Positions 1-12,620 of a stretch of DNA of 64,000 nt are shown here, piece by piece. The stretch covers positions 38,626,195-38,690,194 of the forward strand of contig NW_019211455.1 of NCBI RefSeq assembly GCF_002443255.2, read 5' to 3'. The notes below the pieces were generated by a model that made no database searches, was not told the origin of the DNA, and was given only the letters and a program-made list of their open reading frames with translations. This stretch comes from Varroa destructor (taxonomy: Eukaryota > Arthropoda > Arachnida > Mesostigmata > Varroidae). Positions within the stretch are counted from its first letter, which is position 1. Each line of letters begins with the position of its first letter. Both the position numbers and the translations under genes were made by a program.

Positions 1-3000
1 AGTAAATATAAATAACTAATGTGCCTATATAAATTAAATCGCCTGTATTGTGAGTTAAAGAAGCGCTTACGAGTAGAAATGGATTGAACTTTCTGCAAAC
101 TAATTTATACATGTTTTAGCTGCCTAAATTATAAGAAAATTGAACCTTTTTTTTAACTTATTAACTGGCTAATCTTGGTTCTTTTTTTACGTATGTTGCA
201 ATCTCTGCCCTCGTTAATAAGCGCACAGAACTGTAGTAGACATATAATAATAGAACACAGGTCGACAAATAGTATGTCATGATCTATTTGTAGCTAGTGG
301 ATTTCTGTCCAATAAAGTTCGCACAGAATAGATCCTTACCAGCTTAAAGCAATTATAATCACATCACCAAAAAATAAAATTCGGAAAATTTAGATCCTTA
401 GGTACCCTTTACTAACGAAAAAACGTCGTAAACTCTGATAATGCCCATTTATTAAGCTCTATTGAAAAAGTAAATTGAAAGTAAATGAATTTAATGTCAA
501 AACCATTCATGTTCCTGAATGTCAAATTTTACATAGGTATCTGTTTGAAACGCTTATTTAAGGGTTGGAACCTAGTACTGCATATATATTACTTTAGGAG
601 TATTGTTTTTGATTTTCTAGCATACTTTAATAAACCTGAAACATATATCATTATCGTCATTTTTAATATACCCATAAAAAGCATTCTAAAGCGAAGAGAT
701 AGAAATCTCACATCGATCCTCAATCCATCGATCGACACGTGATCGTTCTCACAAATATAGGCAATTTTTACTTAAAGTTATTGGCATGCACCGTTTTGCA
801 ACTTATTCTAAATTAAACTAATAATTTTTTAAAAATGACGCATTAATCTTACCACCCGGATACTACGGGGAACACATATTAAACGGTAAAGTATGAGCGT
901 TCTCGTCTTCTGTCCAATATCATCATGTAATGTCATCTTTATCTACATGACAAAATAAGAAGTTGCAAACCAATAACTGAGCTATACAATTTTTCAGTTA
1001 AAATAACTAGTTTCGAAGGGCAATGTTGGAACGGTGCCACGTGCCGAACAACTTTGTGGATTTTCTTCAGTGTGGCTGCATGTGGGGTAGTAGAATAGTA
1101 ATTAAATGTGATAAAGCAATGAGGTCGCGGAGCAAAAGCCCGGCCTCGTGCGATCAAATCGATTACAATTAGAAAAACAATGTCGAATAATTCGACAGGC
1201 CATTGAGATAAGAGCTGATGTTTAATCTACTTTAATTTACTTATAATACTGGCAACTTAGAAATATAATAACAGAAATTGTAAACACATTTAGCATCGAA
1301 AATATTTGTTGTGTCAGAGTCGTGTTTTTCACATCTAACGCGTTTCCATAATAATATGCACATACAATCAGTGGACCTTATTCAACTTCGTGAGTAAAAA
1401 ATAATTCACCTTTCAGCTTATTAACTGGGTCAATTCGAGCCCGTTTTGCGGTCGATTTCGGCCTTCTCTGCTTTCTTCTCTCAACTTCTGCGACCCAAAG
1501 GAGCGGCACAAAGTTGCTCACAGGTCAGATATTCGCTCATTTCTCTATAGCTCAACGTTAGTATAAATCCATTCTTGAACATGCCGGATACATTATAGCT
1601 GCCTACAAGCAAAACATGATAATATGGTTACATATGACAGTTAGGCATTTATTGTTTTTCTTTTTCTCATAGCTTCTACTAGCGTAATATTGCAACCTAA
1701 TGCACCTATCCTTTCTTTTTAAAGAGGAAACACTTAATAGATTCTAGTTATTATTAAGATCTTATCACGGTGATGCAGTATCATTAACCGTACATTGATG
1801 TGCGTATTTCCTGTCTATAGAAAATTTGCGTACATTTCGAGCGCCTAAACTACGCGCGTTCGAACAACATGACGGCTCAATAGAGGAATCCGGCTGCTAA
1901 AGGGATGAATATGTATATTAGTTAGTTTGTGTCATTTAGTCCTGATGAACTAACTAGCCAGAATGAGCAAGCACATGAGCGTTGGGCATCCGGACTATGC
2001 AACAAGCTTTAATAATCATGCGACAATGTTCTGTTATTTCTGTGTGTTAACTTGCTGCACGTCGACAGGCTTCGGCCATTCGGTTAATCCTATCTCCTAA
2101 GTTGAACGGGTAGTTAATGTCGTAGCTGCACCGAAATATGGGTAAATGAAAAGATATCGCCAGTGATCCAAGTATTGAGCTCTAAAAAGCCAAAATTTTA
2201 CTCTGGTTAGACTTGATTTACATAGGCATCTAAAATATTTCTATCTTAGATTTGATAGAGAACTGCATCGCCAAGTTTACTATAACATAATGTAATACAA
2301 TTCGGAATCTACTTAGTTGATATGGACGAGGTCAATGAAGAGCAGCTCAGTTCTACTTCCAACATGGAACTATATTATTTTTCTTAATACTTGTTGCTAA
2401 TGTTACGGAGTTATTTGTTTAGCGCCGACCACTTGCACTAACTGGTAACTTCTTTTAAGTTATAAGGCTTCTCGTATTGCCGATAAACGTTAGCGCCAAA
2501 TAGAGAATGTTACATTATAATTCATTTTAAAGTGTCCTAATTATAGTTTTCCCGATAAACACAGAACTTGAAATTGCTAGTTCTGATATTTTAACCCTGA
2601 CCTTTGTCAGTCTACCGGGCCTCAAACGATGTGAGGCTATCTTAACGATATCGGAAGCCTGTTAGCTATACAGATTTTCTATGGATAGGGTGCTTTTTCT
2701 CATACTACTTAAACGTTCATATCAAGATATAAGAAAAAAGCATAAGATCCGCGCTGAGTTACGTTACAGAGCTCTGTTCGAATAACGTTGCTTGTTTAGC
2801 TTAGTTAACTGATCTGCTGGATGTGAGCATGCGCCTGTCTAAGGCTTATGGAAATTTATGGTATTAAAACAGAAAGAGGATTTACATTAAATATTTTCTA
2901 TCTTTGTTTGCTTCATAAATAATACTAGGCTAACACAATATATGCCAAATATTACTTTTCGAAATGCATTGCATCCTATGAAAAAGCCATGTACGATGGG

Positions 3001-4068
3001 TGCTGTGGTGTAGCCGACGTCTTGGTTAGGTCTAAATCCTAATCAGCCAGTAGGCACAAGGTAAACCTCTAAAACCATAAACTTCTGATGTTACTGAAGC
3101 GATACCGTGGTGGAAATGGCAATCGTGTCAAAGAACCCGGCAACGTTAGAATAAAGTTATCACGTGCACAACGATGAAAAAGAAAAGACAGAAATGCAAC
3201 GGCGATACGGTATGAATATTAGATTAAAAATAAATCGTTAAAACTTCTTTGCAATAAAAATCTATGATAAGAAAATCTACCGAATAACCACAGGCGTGTT
3301 CGTAACCTTAGACATGCATGCAAAAAAAAAACTGAAATACAAGAAAAGACAAATTATTTGGCTATGTGTAAGCAATGAACTTGCGAATAAGCTTTGGGTA
3401 TCAATCATTGGCATGCGCTACACAACAAGCTAGAAAAGAATTTTCGATGTTCCCGTGAGTTATTTTTAACCAGAGATTAGATATAATTTGTTGTGCAATA
3501 AAAAATGCCATTACTTATAAGGGGGCAGCACTGAAGATCGGGAAAAATTTAATTATGATACCATAGCATACCAATAGTCACATTTCCGATAATTTCCTTT
3601 ACCGTTATTAATATCGAAAGAATTCGGTACAAGATAGACCTTAAAAAAGAAATTTTTATTAGAGCACTCGTTGATTTTCGGCAGAATGCTGATAAGAAAT
3701 TAAGTTTGTCAAAATTTATACGTAATAGTACAACAAGAAATTTTTAACTAATTTCAAGAAAAATAACTTAATAAACCTATTCAATACACAGTAGTAGTAG
3801 ACATCCAATATAGAAGATCAAAATATAGAAGATCAATTGAAGTTTGTTTTTAAGAAAAAGTGTAAAGTGAGGTTTTCTATCTGGAACCGCTATGTAAATT
3901 ATATCGATCCAGCTCTCCTTTGTTACTGTTAGATTACAAAAAATCCCGTTTCAGAAAAATCTACTCTTTTATTGTTAGCTGGTTAATTTCGATGATAAAT
4001 AGTTGTAAATATTTAAAACGAGTTTTTGCTTCGAAGACGGTGAAAAAGCTATCTTTATAATAATGTGT

Positions 4069-4132
<64 letters not shown>
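4069..4132. repeat. AT dinucleotide microsatellite
   Basis: Nearly pure alternating TA over about 64 bases, interrupted by two small AA slips. It is 0.7 kb beyond the kinesin stop codon. Confidence 0.95.
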
Positions 4133-4701
4133 GAACATAACAGTTCTTACTTGTTCTGAATTAAAATTTTTCATCGAAAACAAAGGGTAGTCTACAATTT
4201 TTTTTTGCTGCCACTTGATAGACTTCGACAAACAGAATAAAAATACAAGATATGTTCCTACAGCAAAAATAACCCTCTTGGCGTCAAAGAAACAAAAGGC
4301 AGACTATAGAACCTTTTTTCCCCGGTTAACGGTGGGTATCAAAAATACCTTCAAAACATTTTCATGATTTTTGTGAACGAGTTTTTAATAAATGTTCATT
4401 TGAAGGTTTTAGCAGTGGATGAAGAATACTTTAGTTTATAATTTTTTTTGCGCAAGAAAAATGGTAAACTAATGTTTTTTACGCAAAATAAAGCATTCTT
4501 AACGTGTTTTGTTTTAATACCAGTCGATAGATAAGAACAGTATTAGAGTCACTCATTTTGTGATATTAATTCTGTAACGCTTTACGCGGTACTTGCACGT
4601 AGTAAAAAGCATCGAAGATACTTTAAAACCATACTACTAAATACGGCTTTATTTGCAAGTACTTGTGCAGTCAATATCACAGAGTCTCTTAATATGGTGT
4701 T

Positions 4702-4707
4702 TTTATT
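4702..4707 (-). terminator. Candidate poly(A) signal of the kinesin gene
   Basis: AATAAA on the minus strand, about 145 bases past the kinesin stop codon. A second AATAAA lies about 55 bases further downstream on that strand. Which one is used cannot be read from sequence. Confidence 0.45.
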
Positions 4708-4851
4708 TACAGAAAAACGGCATATTAACATTGAAGTTCTCACCGCTTAGACTTCTATAATGCAATAGGCTCTTACAAAACCAACAGAAAGGGCGGGCAA
4801 ACCGAACTAGAATGTTGTTAGTATTAAAATCTACTGCTTTTTGAATTTCAT

Positions 4852-5313
4852 TTACTTTTTCCTGTTAGAGCGGGTGCGGTAAGGTGTCGGGAGCGGCGAG
4901 AGGTCCCTTATGGTACCGTCAAGGGTTTTGTCCAAGATATTTTCTTCGTCTCCTAACCTTAGTCGTCGTCGTGGCTTTTCTGATTTGGGGACACCCTTTA
5001 TTATTAGAGTTCTGCTCGCAGAGTCATTATCGGCGTCGGTCACCGAAAGTGAGCGACGCCTTCTTGGCTTTTCGGTTTGAGGACAGTCGCGCAATACCCG
5101 GCGCTGCTGGTTGTCGAGTTTGTGTGTCAGAAACTCAATTTCAACTTCTAGAGCACGAGTTCTTTTAACCTCGTCGTCGAGTCGGCGTTTCTCTCCCTCG
5201 AGACAACGAACGCGGTCTCGGAACTCCCTACTCTCTTCCGATACTTTCTGCAGCTGTAACGCCAGTGCTTCAAATGACTCCGCCTTTTCTCGAAGTTGCT
5301 CCAACTCGTCATT
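4852..5313 (-). CDS. Kinesin-6 exon 5 (end of coil and basic tail, stop codon)
   Basis: Begins after a TTTCAG acceptor and ends with TAA at 4854-4852. The coil ends near residue 965. The remaining 80 residues are basic and hold two similar clusters, EKPRRRRSLS and EKPRRRLRLG, then SPLPTPYRTR close to the C-terminus. The clusters look like nuclear-localisation or microtubule-binding sequences, and the SP/TP sites are possible CDK targets; both are inferences. Confidence 0.85.
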   Translation of the reverse strand, partial: NDELEQLREKAESFEALALQLQKVSEESREFRDRVRCLEGEKRRLDDEVKRTRALEVEIEFLTHKLDNQQRRVLRDCPQTEKPRRRRSLSVTDADNDSASRTLIIKGVPKSEKPRRRLRLGDEENILDKTLDGTIRDLSPLPTPYRTRSNRKK

Positions 5314-8300
5314 CTGAAATGAGCAAAAAGTAACAATTTTATCAGTAATAATTTAACAATAAAGAATTGTTATTAAAACGCCTAAATGAATGTTTCGAGT
5401 TGACCTCAAAAACCTCGAATAAACAAACTGCGACAACATTGAATTCATTCAAGTATTTTGATATTGGTATTAATTATAATAATGTTACTTTTTAATGTTA
5501 AAAAGGACGTGTCCAAACACAAGTGCAAAGGCCCAATACTAGATGCGCAGCACACATTGATGGTGCCCAGCGAAGACAGTACGCTACGGCTTTGTTTGAC
5601 GATAATGAAAATAGGCTGGCACGAAGGGGGTTGCGATAGCTCGCGCAAAACCCTACTTCAATGTTCCATTCGGCCCCTTCTCATGGTAAAAGGCATAATA
5701 AAAAAAAAAGAAAAAAAATTGTAAAGAAGGAAGATCGGGACAACGTCAAAGCTTGGCGTTGACTGGACGGTTGTCCGAACATACATGCCTGCGTGTATGC
5801 TACGTGTATGTTCAAACAACCGTAAACCGTACAGGCTTGTTAAGTGCTATGGGTAAACTTAGACTAAATTTAAATTAACCCTGGCGGCGAAAATACACGA
5901 GTCGACAAGGACGCAAGCTTGTTTGCGAAAACTCAAAATAAACCACGAGCAAATGTAGATAAAAACACCAGTCACATCAAGATTGCGTCACATGAATGCA
6001 ATAACAGAAGAAATAGATAAAATCACGGTTGAGGGAGAAAAGGTAATAGCGAGCCATCTCTGAATCCAAAAATCACTTAGGTTCGATAAGCAGGTTCAAT
6101 AAGCGGTCGAGGGTAAAAAGGCAAATCGCAAGTTATGACGTACCTAAAAAATATATGCCCTTTTCAATAAAAAATGGCCAATCGAAGCATGCAGCCACAT
6201 TATGAAATTAGTTGCGAGAGAAAGGTAGTAAAACGAGTTACACGTTACTAGAAGATATAGTCGCAAAAAACATTGGTTGACGTAGAAATCCAGGACAAAG
6301 CAAAAAGTATTCGTCAGGGTCTGCGCACATAAGTAGCAAAGGAAAGGGTTTACATTAATACATAGATCGCAGATAGGCGACAGAATTGAAACAAGCGTAA
6401 GTATATATGGGAATGAAAAGATTTTACGGGTTAAGGTGAAGGGAGAAGCTCGAATTTCCTCCTAGCATAGTAGTTCCTATAATACTATATAAGAGCTAAC
6501 CGACTTACGAGGTGACGATGGTCCCTCTCCTCCGAAAAAACCCATTAGTATCAAGATACTGGTAGAACAATGATACAGCACAGTCTAAAAATTGAGCGAA
6601 TGAGACGATAAACTGTAACGAAAGCGTACGAGAATTAAAGAGCAAGAAAAAACAAAACCGGCCCTATTGGAATACAGGTTTTTGCATGAACACGTATAAA
6701 TGTATGAAGTTTTTGAAAAAATTGAGGAAGGCCTCTCAAGTACCCTCATAAGTTAGCCAGACGCAAAATAGTGAAGTAGAAATAAAGAGAATAACTGATC
6801 AACTAGTTAAGTTAAGGACAAGCAGGAAACAAAATACTTTGCCGAGCCATGTGGACAAGCAGGAAACAAAATACTTTGCCGAGCCATGTTGAGACTGAAA
6901 AACGAATTACGGAAACTACCAGGCCCTTAAAGGATATTTCAAGCAGTGCGTAGAAATCGTAGGAAAATTGATTAATATTCACGAGGCACAAAGAGTATAG
7001 AGTGTCCGGTCAGGCAAAAATTCCTTGGGTGTTTGGTAGGTCCAACAAAATTTTCGGTACAATAAAAAAAAATTCAGGATAGCCCTTATCCCTAAAAGTT
7101 GTCAAATCGTACGCAGTTAATACTCTGCTAAGGTCTTCGAAGGTATAATGAAGCTACATGTAAAAGAAAAACGGTATTTGGAGATTAATATAATTTGTCG
7201 GAAAACCGCCCAGTACTTAGAGCAATCGAGCTGATTTTCAGAAAAGCAGAGCAAATCAGAAAAACAACGACGAAGGACAGCTCTTTTCTGACAGTAATGC
7301 TGGACGTGAAAAGTTAATTGAACAGGCATCCATGTAAGCTTTTTCTTCGGTGCCCATGGAATAGAAATGTTCCGATATACTTTGCCATAATAATTTTCAG
7401 CTATCTAAATCCCGTATCATCTGCCACGTGATTCCCTACAATGGTCGGCGTCCTGCGGGGGTCTTGTTTTGAAGCACTGCCTACAATGGCTTTGTCCAAC
7501 TAAAATACCTTGCATGAAACGCTGCGTGAGGTCGCAATATGAATGCGGTACTACAAAAAACGAAGCTCTTTTACTCCTATGTAGGGAGTACCTAAAATAT
7601 TAATGCAAGGGGCAGAGACCATTCGTGTAGTTAGAACGGATGAGTAGTTAAGTTGGACGAAGCGATTCAAAAATTACTAGATGCCTGACTACTGCCCGTT
7701 GGAGAGCTTCACACTCTGGGACTCGACCAATCATGCAAAGCCGATAGCAAAAAATACTCTTCAAATATCTCTTCCCCCACAAAAGAAGGACTTAAAGCAC
7801 TAACCTGTGCCTGTCTTATGGCGGCCGCTTTAGCCAACTCTTCTTGCTGCTGATTTAGTCTCTCGCGCAAATCTCGTATTTCTTCTAAAGCGTTCACGTG
7901 CTGCTGGTCGGCTGCCCTAGATCTTCTCAATTCACGAAGCCTGACTGTAACCTGTGCTTCACGGTCGGCGAGCTCTTGTTCTCGCTCAGAAACCGCTTCT
8001 AACTCTTCTTGCATGGTTACCATGTCCGCCCGCGCGGATATCAGTGACTCGCGTGCTGCCTTCAGTTGACTTTCTAGAGTAACTATCTGTTCGGAAAGCA
8101 AGGCCTTTTCTGCATTTATTTCTTGCAGCAGTGAAATTTCGCCACTTTTCGATGCCACTTGTTCTTCTAAACGCTCAACAACCTTTTGCAATGAACTGAG
8201 CTTCTGCAAAGCCAGGTCTTCCTTCAGGGCAGATTCTTCTAGGTCCTTATCTTTCTCACGAAGCTCGGCTTTAAGGGATTCCAGTTCAGCTTGTAGGTTA

Positions 8301-11300
8301 TCGATTTGTATGCGTGTATCTACTATAAAACACTCGTGATTCTCCTCGGCATTCTGTGCAGCTCTCTTCAATTCGGCAACTGCAATCACATAAAACATTG
8401 TAACCAGTTGCCCTTAAAATTCATAAAAATAAATCTAATTGTCCACTATTTGTCCATTGTTGGTTTGTATAGTAACTACGTGCTATACTACGTTATCCAC
8501 TGATAGGGAGTATAATTGCTAGCACGACTCGACAGATAACGTCAGTTTATTTTCTGTTTCGCTTAAGGTTTTTTAGTGTTAATGAACCGTATTAAACTAG
8601 CACTTCGCGATATACTGCAAACTAACTCGGATTGTACTATAAGCGATCATATATTGATAGGCCGAATTTAGAATATTACACGAATCCCGAAGTTCTCTCT
8701 GAAGTTCTATCAATATCACTCACCCTGGTCAACCAGCGTCTCCCTATCAGTCAACTCGGCTTGAAGGGTTCTGGTCTGGTCCATGAGCTGTTCGTTGAGG
8801 GATGCTTGCTCTTTTAGGGCCTTTTTGGAGTCTTTCGCGTCGTTCTCAGCGATTTCCCGCGCTTGTTCCAACTCAACTAACTCCCGACGTAAGCATGCTC
8901 CATCCTCAACTGCTTGGTTGAGGTTTTTCCTCATTGCGCGAAGTTCGTCGTCTTTTTCGTGCAGTTTGTTCTGCCAATAGCTAATGGTGTTTTCGGGTCG
9001 TGGCTGTTCTTCGTCGCGGTCGTCACAGCCGTCGGCTGGAGGGAATTCCGGTAAGTAGCCAAAGCGGTCGCGGAACATGTACAGTTCGGGCCATAATTTT
9101 TCCTTCAAGTATTCACTTGTTTTTGCGTACCCTTCCTAATTCACAGTACATGCAGTCCATAAACAAGTTTAGTGGCCATAGTATAGAGATTTTTTAAAAC
9201 TTATGGTCAAAAAGCTAGCGTTGACACACACGGTTGCTTTAACAAAACTTCGTACACCGATCAGAACGATGGAAACCACATCATCAGTATTGTTGAAGAA
9301 TTACGTAAGCTGCTAATATCGTGAACGGGGAAACTTCTTCAATAAGGATACTGCTTTTCGTATAAGGAGTGACCCAGAAAACATGACAAACATAAATGAG
9401 AGAAATTAAATAAATAGAAACGACAATTTGTACACAATACAAACTACGTAATTTACTTACCCTATACTTCATGTATTTCTCTTTGTAGATTTGAATCTGC
9501 TCCTCGAGTTCTCCTACTGTTACCTCCTGGTCCTCCTCATACATTTCTCGAAGCGCTGCCTTCTCCTTGAGGAACTTATCCCGTTGTTCTTTCATTCTGT
9601 CCTGGTACATGAAGTGAATATTTTCCTTTGCCTCGTCCTCTTGTTTAAGGCGTTCCTTTAGTCGCATTATCTCCTCTTCGTTTGAGACAAGCATTTTTTC
9701 CGCCCGTAAAATATCCCGAGCCATGTCATTGAAATAGGACGCCTTCACCTCGATGTAAGATACACCCTGACGCACTAGTTTACGATGTACTGCATCTTGC
9801 CAGGACTCGACCTCCGTATCGTCGACTGATCCGACCTTCAATGGACTGTTGTCCACGCATCCCTGAGTTAGTCGGCGAAGCTGCCTCAATCGCTCGAGAG
9901 GACGATCCGAAAACTGGACGATTTCAGAAGCAATGGCCGAGAATCGGATTGTGTCCATGGTTTCGTCCTGGAGGTAGATATGCGGGTTTATACATATAAT
10001 AAGGCTTACGTATCCACCAAGTGTGAAGAACGGATTTAGCATCCGTGTCAACTTTGAATCTCGGAAGGGTGCCGAGATGCCCTTGTCTTTTTTGCGTAAC
10101 GCTTCGAGACAGCGGCCGAGTACAAGCAAGGAGCCATTAATTGCACTCGCTTGCCTCAAAATGACGCCCGTCGTACCGGTTTTACTCTGTCTCTCACTAC
10201 CGGCTAAATCGCTAATGACAAACTGGTTTACTAGTGGTTCAGCTAAAGCGAGACCCCAATGCACCATCTTAACAGTGAATACCATATGCGAACGGGACGA
10301 CGCGTCGTTCAACTTGGTTGATGCCTTAGCAAGGTTTTGCTTTGCTATCTGCAGAAGCCCGAAGGCCTCAGCAGCTGAATTAACAGGTAGTTGTATAAGG
10401 TCTTTCACAAAAGTTTGTCCCTTAGTGTCCTGTCCGACCATCAACCCCTTACGTTTGTTCCTTGAAGCTACATCCAGTAGGTCGCTAATAATTTCATTGT
10501 AAATCTCATATACAGAGATCCACACGGAGCATGAGTCCGCTCCATTGATAGTAGTGTTCGTGGGCGATTCAGATGCATCGCGTGTCATGTTAGCAAACGC
10601 ATACTGATCGAAACCGATAGGGCCGCCTTTTCCTTTTGTCAAAAGTGAGCTCTTAATGCGCTCCAATTCCTCGATCTCTGCCGACGTGAGCTCCTGTGCG
10701 GCTTCAAAAAGTTTCGGCTTGTAAGTGGGCACCGACCTCTTTATTTTTGATTTGTAAGATCCAAAAATCTTTTCCAGTGTACGGGGCACAACGCCGGGAT
10801 CTGAACGCTCACCCATGATGGTATAGGTTTTACCCGACGATGTCACACCATACGCGAAAGTCATCACATTAGCACCGTCAAGAAACTTGTCCACTAAGGA
10901 CGCTGTGGTTACGTTGAAAACCTCCTCCTGAGTAACCGTCCCAGAAAAAATGTGCGTAAACGTGGCTTTCTTATTTGCTCGCCCGGCTTTAACAACGAAA
11001 AAAAAATTGGCAAATATGACACGCATTTAATATAAAGTAATATAAACAGTAACAATTTCTATGAAATTTTTCACACAGTTACGGAGAGCATTGGGGTGCA
11101 TTACCTCATCTTTTCACACTTCTGAGATGTAGAAATGGACGAGGAATGTCTACACAGCAACAGAGGATACCCTTTAGTATGGACTTTCTACATGCCCCCT
11201 TGATAACTGCACCGATTATATTTTACAATATAGAAGTTTCACATCATAAATATATTAAATAAAAATTTCCCAATGAAAAACTTTCATTACCATGGTTGGT

Positions 11301-11450
11301 CTCGACTGTCGTTGCATCGATCACTTTGATTGAAAGGTCTTCCTCTTGAATCGGTTTGATTCGCAAATAAACGGGTAGGCTTTCCCGTTCTTTGTCAGCC
11401 GCACCGAAATCTATTCGACGCGGGGCTTCGACGAGCGACGACGAATCCAT
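4852..11450 (-). CDS. Kinesin-6 family motor protein, KIF20/MKLP2 (Subito)-like, five coding exons
   Basis: Plus-end-directed microtubule motor; kinesin-6 proteins act at the central spindle and in cytokinesis. Coding exons read 11450-11291, 10986-9461, 9135-8724, 8379-7805 and 5313-4852. Their phases join cleanly to 3135 nt, about 1044 residues (human KIF20A has about 890). The motor has the P-loop GVTSSGKT at residues 100-107, switch I NDASSRSH at 280-287 and switch II DLAGSE at 313-318. Between P-loop and switch I is a long insert rich in charged residues, the hallmark of kinesin-6. The segment FSAIASEIV closing the motor is also typical of KIF20. Residues about 440-960 are charged heptad-rich coiled coil, and the tail is basic. 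ATG 11450 was chosen because an acceptor (AG at 11466-11465) lies just upstream, implying a 5' UTR intron. Assignment to kinesin-6 is firm; KIF20A versus KIF20B orthology is not. Confidence 0.9.
6816..6889. repeat. Perfect 37-bp tandem duplication
   Basis: Positions 6816-6852 and 6853-6889 are identical end to end (both start GGACAAGCAGGAAAC). It lies in the 2.5-kb last intron of the kinesin gene. Absence of divergence suggests a recent slip. Confidence 0.95.
7805..8379 (-). CDS. Kinesin-6 exon 4 (coiled-coil stalk)
   Basis: Phase 1 start after a TTGCAG acceptor, phase 0 end at a GTTAGT donor. The 191 residues are almost wholly Leu/Glu/Lys/Arg heptads, a continuous dimerising coiled coil. 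Confidence 0.88.
8724..9135 (-). CDS. Kinesin-6 exon 3 (stalk)
   Basis: Opens after an ATTAG acceptor in phase 0, continuing KYMKYR into EGYAKTSEYLKEK, and ends in phase 1 at GTGAGT. It encodes a Pro/Asp-rich hinge (FPPADGCDDRDEE), then coiled coil from about residue 600 on. Confidence 0.85.
9461..10986 (-). CDS. Kinesin-6 exon 2 (nearly the whole motor domain)
   Basis: A 1526-nt exon that opens after a TTAAAG acceptor in phase 1 and closes at a GTAAGT donor in phase 0. It carries the P-loop, the kinesin-6 insert, switch I, switch II, the VPFRDSKLTR-type helix (here APFRDSKLTR) and the start of the neck coiled coil (KEKYMKYR at the end). All nucleotide-binding signatures are intact, so the motor should be active. 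Confidence 0.92.
11291..11450 (-). CDS. Kinesin-6 exon 1 (start of motor)
   Basis: Encodes residues 1-53, including LPVYLRIKPI, the first beta strand of the kinesin motor (family form VYLRVRP). It ends in phase 1 at a GTAATG donor. A 16-base leader separates the ATG from an upstream acceptor. Confidence 0.85.
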
Positions 11451-12428
11451 AGTTGCTCTTTCACCTGTGAAAGACACTATTTCGTTATTAATTCTTCAGC
11501 TCCGTTATGTATTAATGGAATTATATTAACAGGTTGCTATAAACGCTTTCACGTTAAGTCTTCTCATTAGAAACATAGACCTTACTATTCCTGCGAACAT
11601 ACATTATTTCTAGGGCTCTAACCATCATAAGCCATTTCCTACTGATACAGCATGCAATTAGCTTTTGTGTTCAACAGCTTGCTAAGAAATGCCGGTGCCT
11701 CATGAGAAACGTTTGTCCCTAGAAAAAGACATTCCATACAAATTCCGTCAAATAATTGATGTGCGACTTCTATAACTTCACACTAATTAGAACAAACACC
11801 TCGATACTATGATACCTGCATGAACATATGGCGTTCCCATAAGAAACACGTTATTATTAAAAGCCCCTAGAGATAAGACACTGGCTTATTTATAACAATT
11901 ACACAGTACATTTAAAAATGCGTAATTAAATACAATATTAAAACAGGGCGGACTTAAAACGACGTTTTTTTGTTGCATGATTCCCTTACTTTCAGTCCTT
12001 TACTTCTATTATATAGGATAAATACTGTCTTTATGTGTAGAGCATTTTATCTAATTATGTATGATTAAAGTTGATCAAATAATATAAAGGTGCAAGTTCA
12101 ATTAGGATATCAACGGAAATGGGTTACTTCCACATGGCTTGAAGCAACGGCTTTTGGCAAAGAAAGACAATGCTCATTTGGCTTCAACGGTTACGCATAT
12201 TAAGACATAATATTAGCGTTGTTGGTAACATTCATGCCAGCGATGCGAATCTATAAAAAAACTGCTGATATTATAACTCAAAAAAAGTCAACAACAAAAC
12301 TTACAATGGGACTCAATCAAATTCAACAGTATAGCACCTTAAAATTCGGCCACTGTGAATGAGAAAGCAACGGATAGTTTCGCGCGTTTAAATAGCGGCC
12401 ATCTTGAGTCAAGCTTAGCGAGAGCGTC

Positions 12429-12443
12429 GTACTTCCGGGTGTA
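12429..12443. promoter_or_regulatory. ETS/GABP-like site, copy 1
   Basis: GTACTTCCGGGTGTA. The core ACTTCCGG is the reverse complement of the CCGGAAGT ETS/GABP motif common in housekeeping and cell-cycle promoters. Function is inferred from motif and position. Confidence 0.4.
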
Positions 12444-12605
12444 AGTTCGCAGTTAACATGATCTAGAAGACCATATTCTAGATGGGTTATTTTAGAATCA
12501 TTATCGAAACATAGTCGAACGCAGAATTCAGTTTCGTATATAAAAATTTGACCGATAATGTAAATAAATAACGATGTTTTCTTTGCTTTCATCATTCATC
12601 GTAGT

Positions 12606-12620
12606 GTACTTCCGGGTGTA
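12606..12620. promoter_or_regulatory. ETS/GABP-like site, copy 2
   Basis: The same 15 bases as at 12429-12443, same orientation, 177 bp further on. Exact reuse of a 15-mer in a short spacer is unlikely by chance. Confidence 0.4.

Larger units (their letters stand above)
1..4851. other. Gene-free stretch left of the kinesin gene
   Basis: I see no supportable gene here. The open frames are short, AT-rich and carry no recognisable motif. The only structured element is the AT microsatellite near 4.1 kb. The right end contains the 3' untranslated region of the kinesin gene, which is read from the minus strand. Confidence 0.6.

Noticed and set aside
4884..5317. Plus-strand frames over the kinesin tail
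   Set aside because: Antisense shadows of the last kinesin exon.
5458..5724. 88-codon plus-strand frame in the last kinesin intron
   Set aside because: No motif, ends in an A-rich run, lies in intron sequence of the opposite strand.
10023..10502. 159-codon plus-strand frame
   Set aside because: Antisense shadow of the kinesin motor exon.
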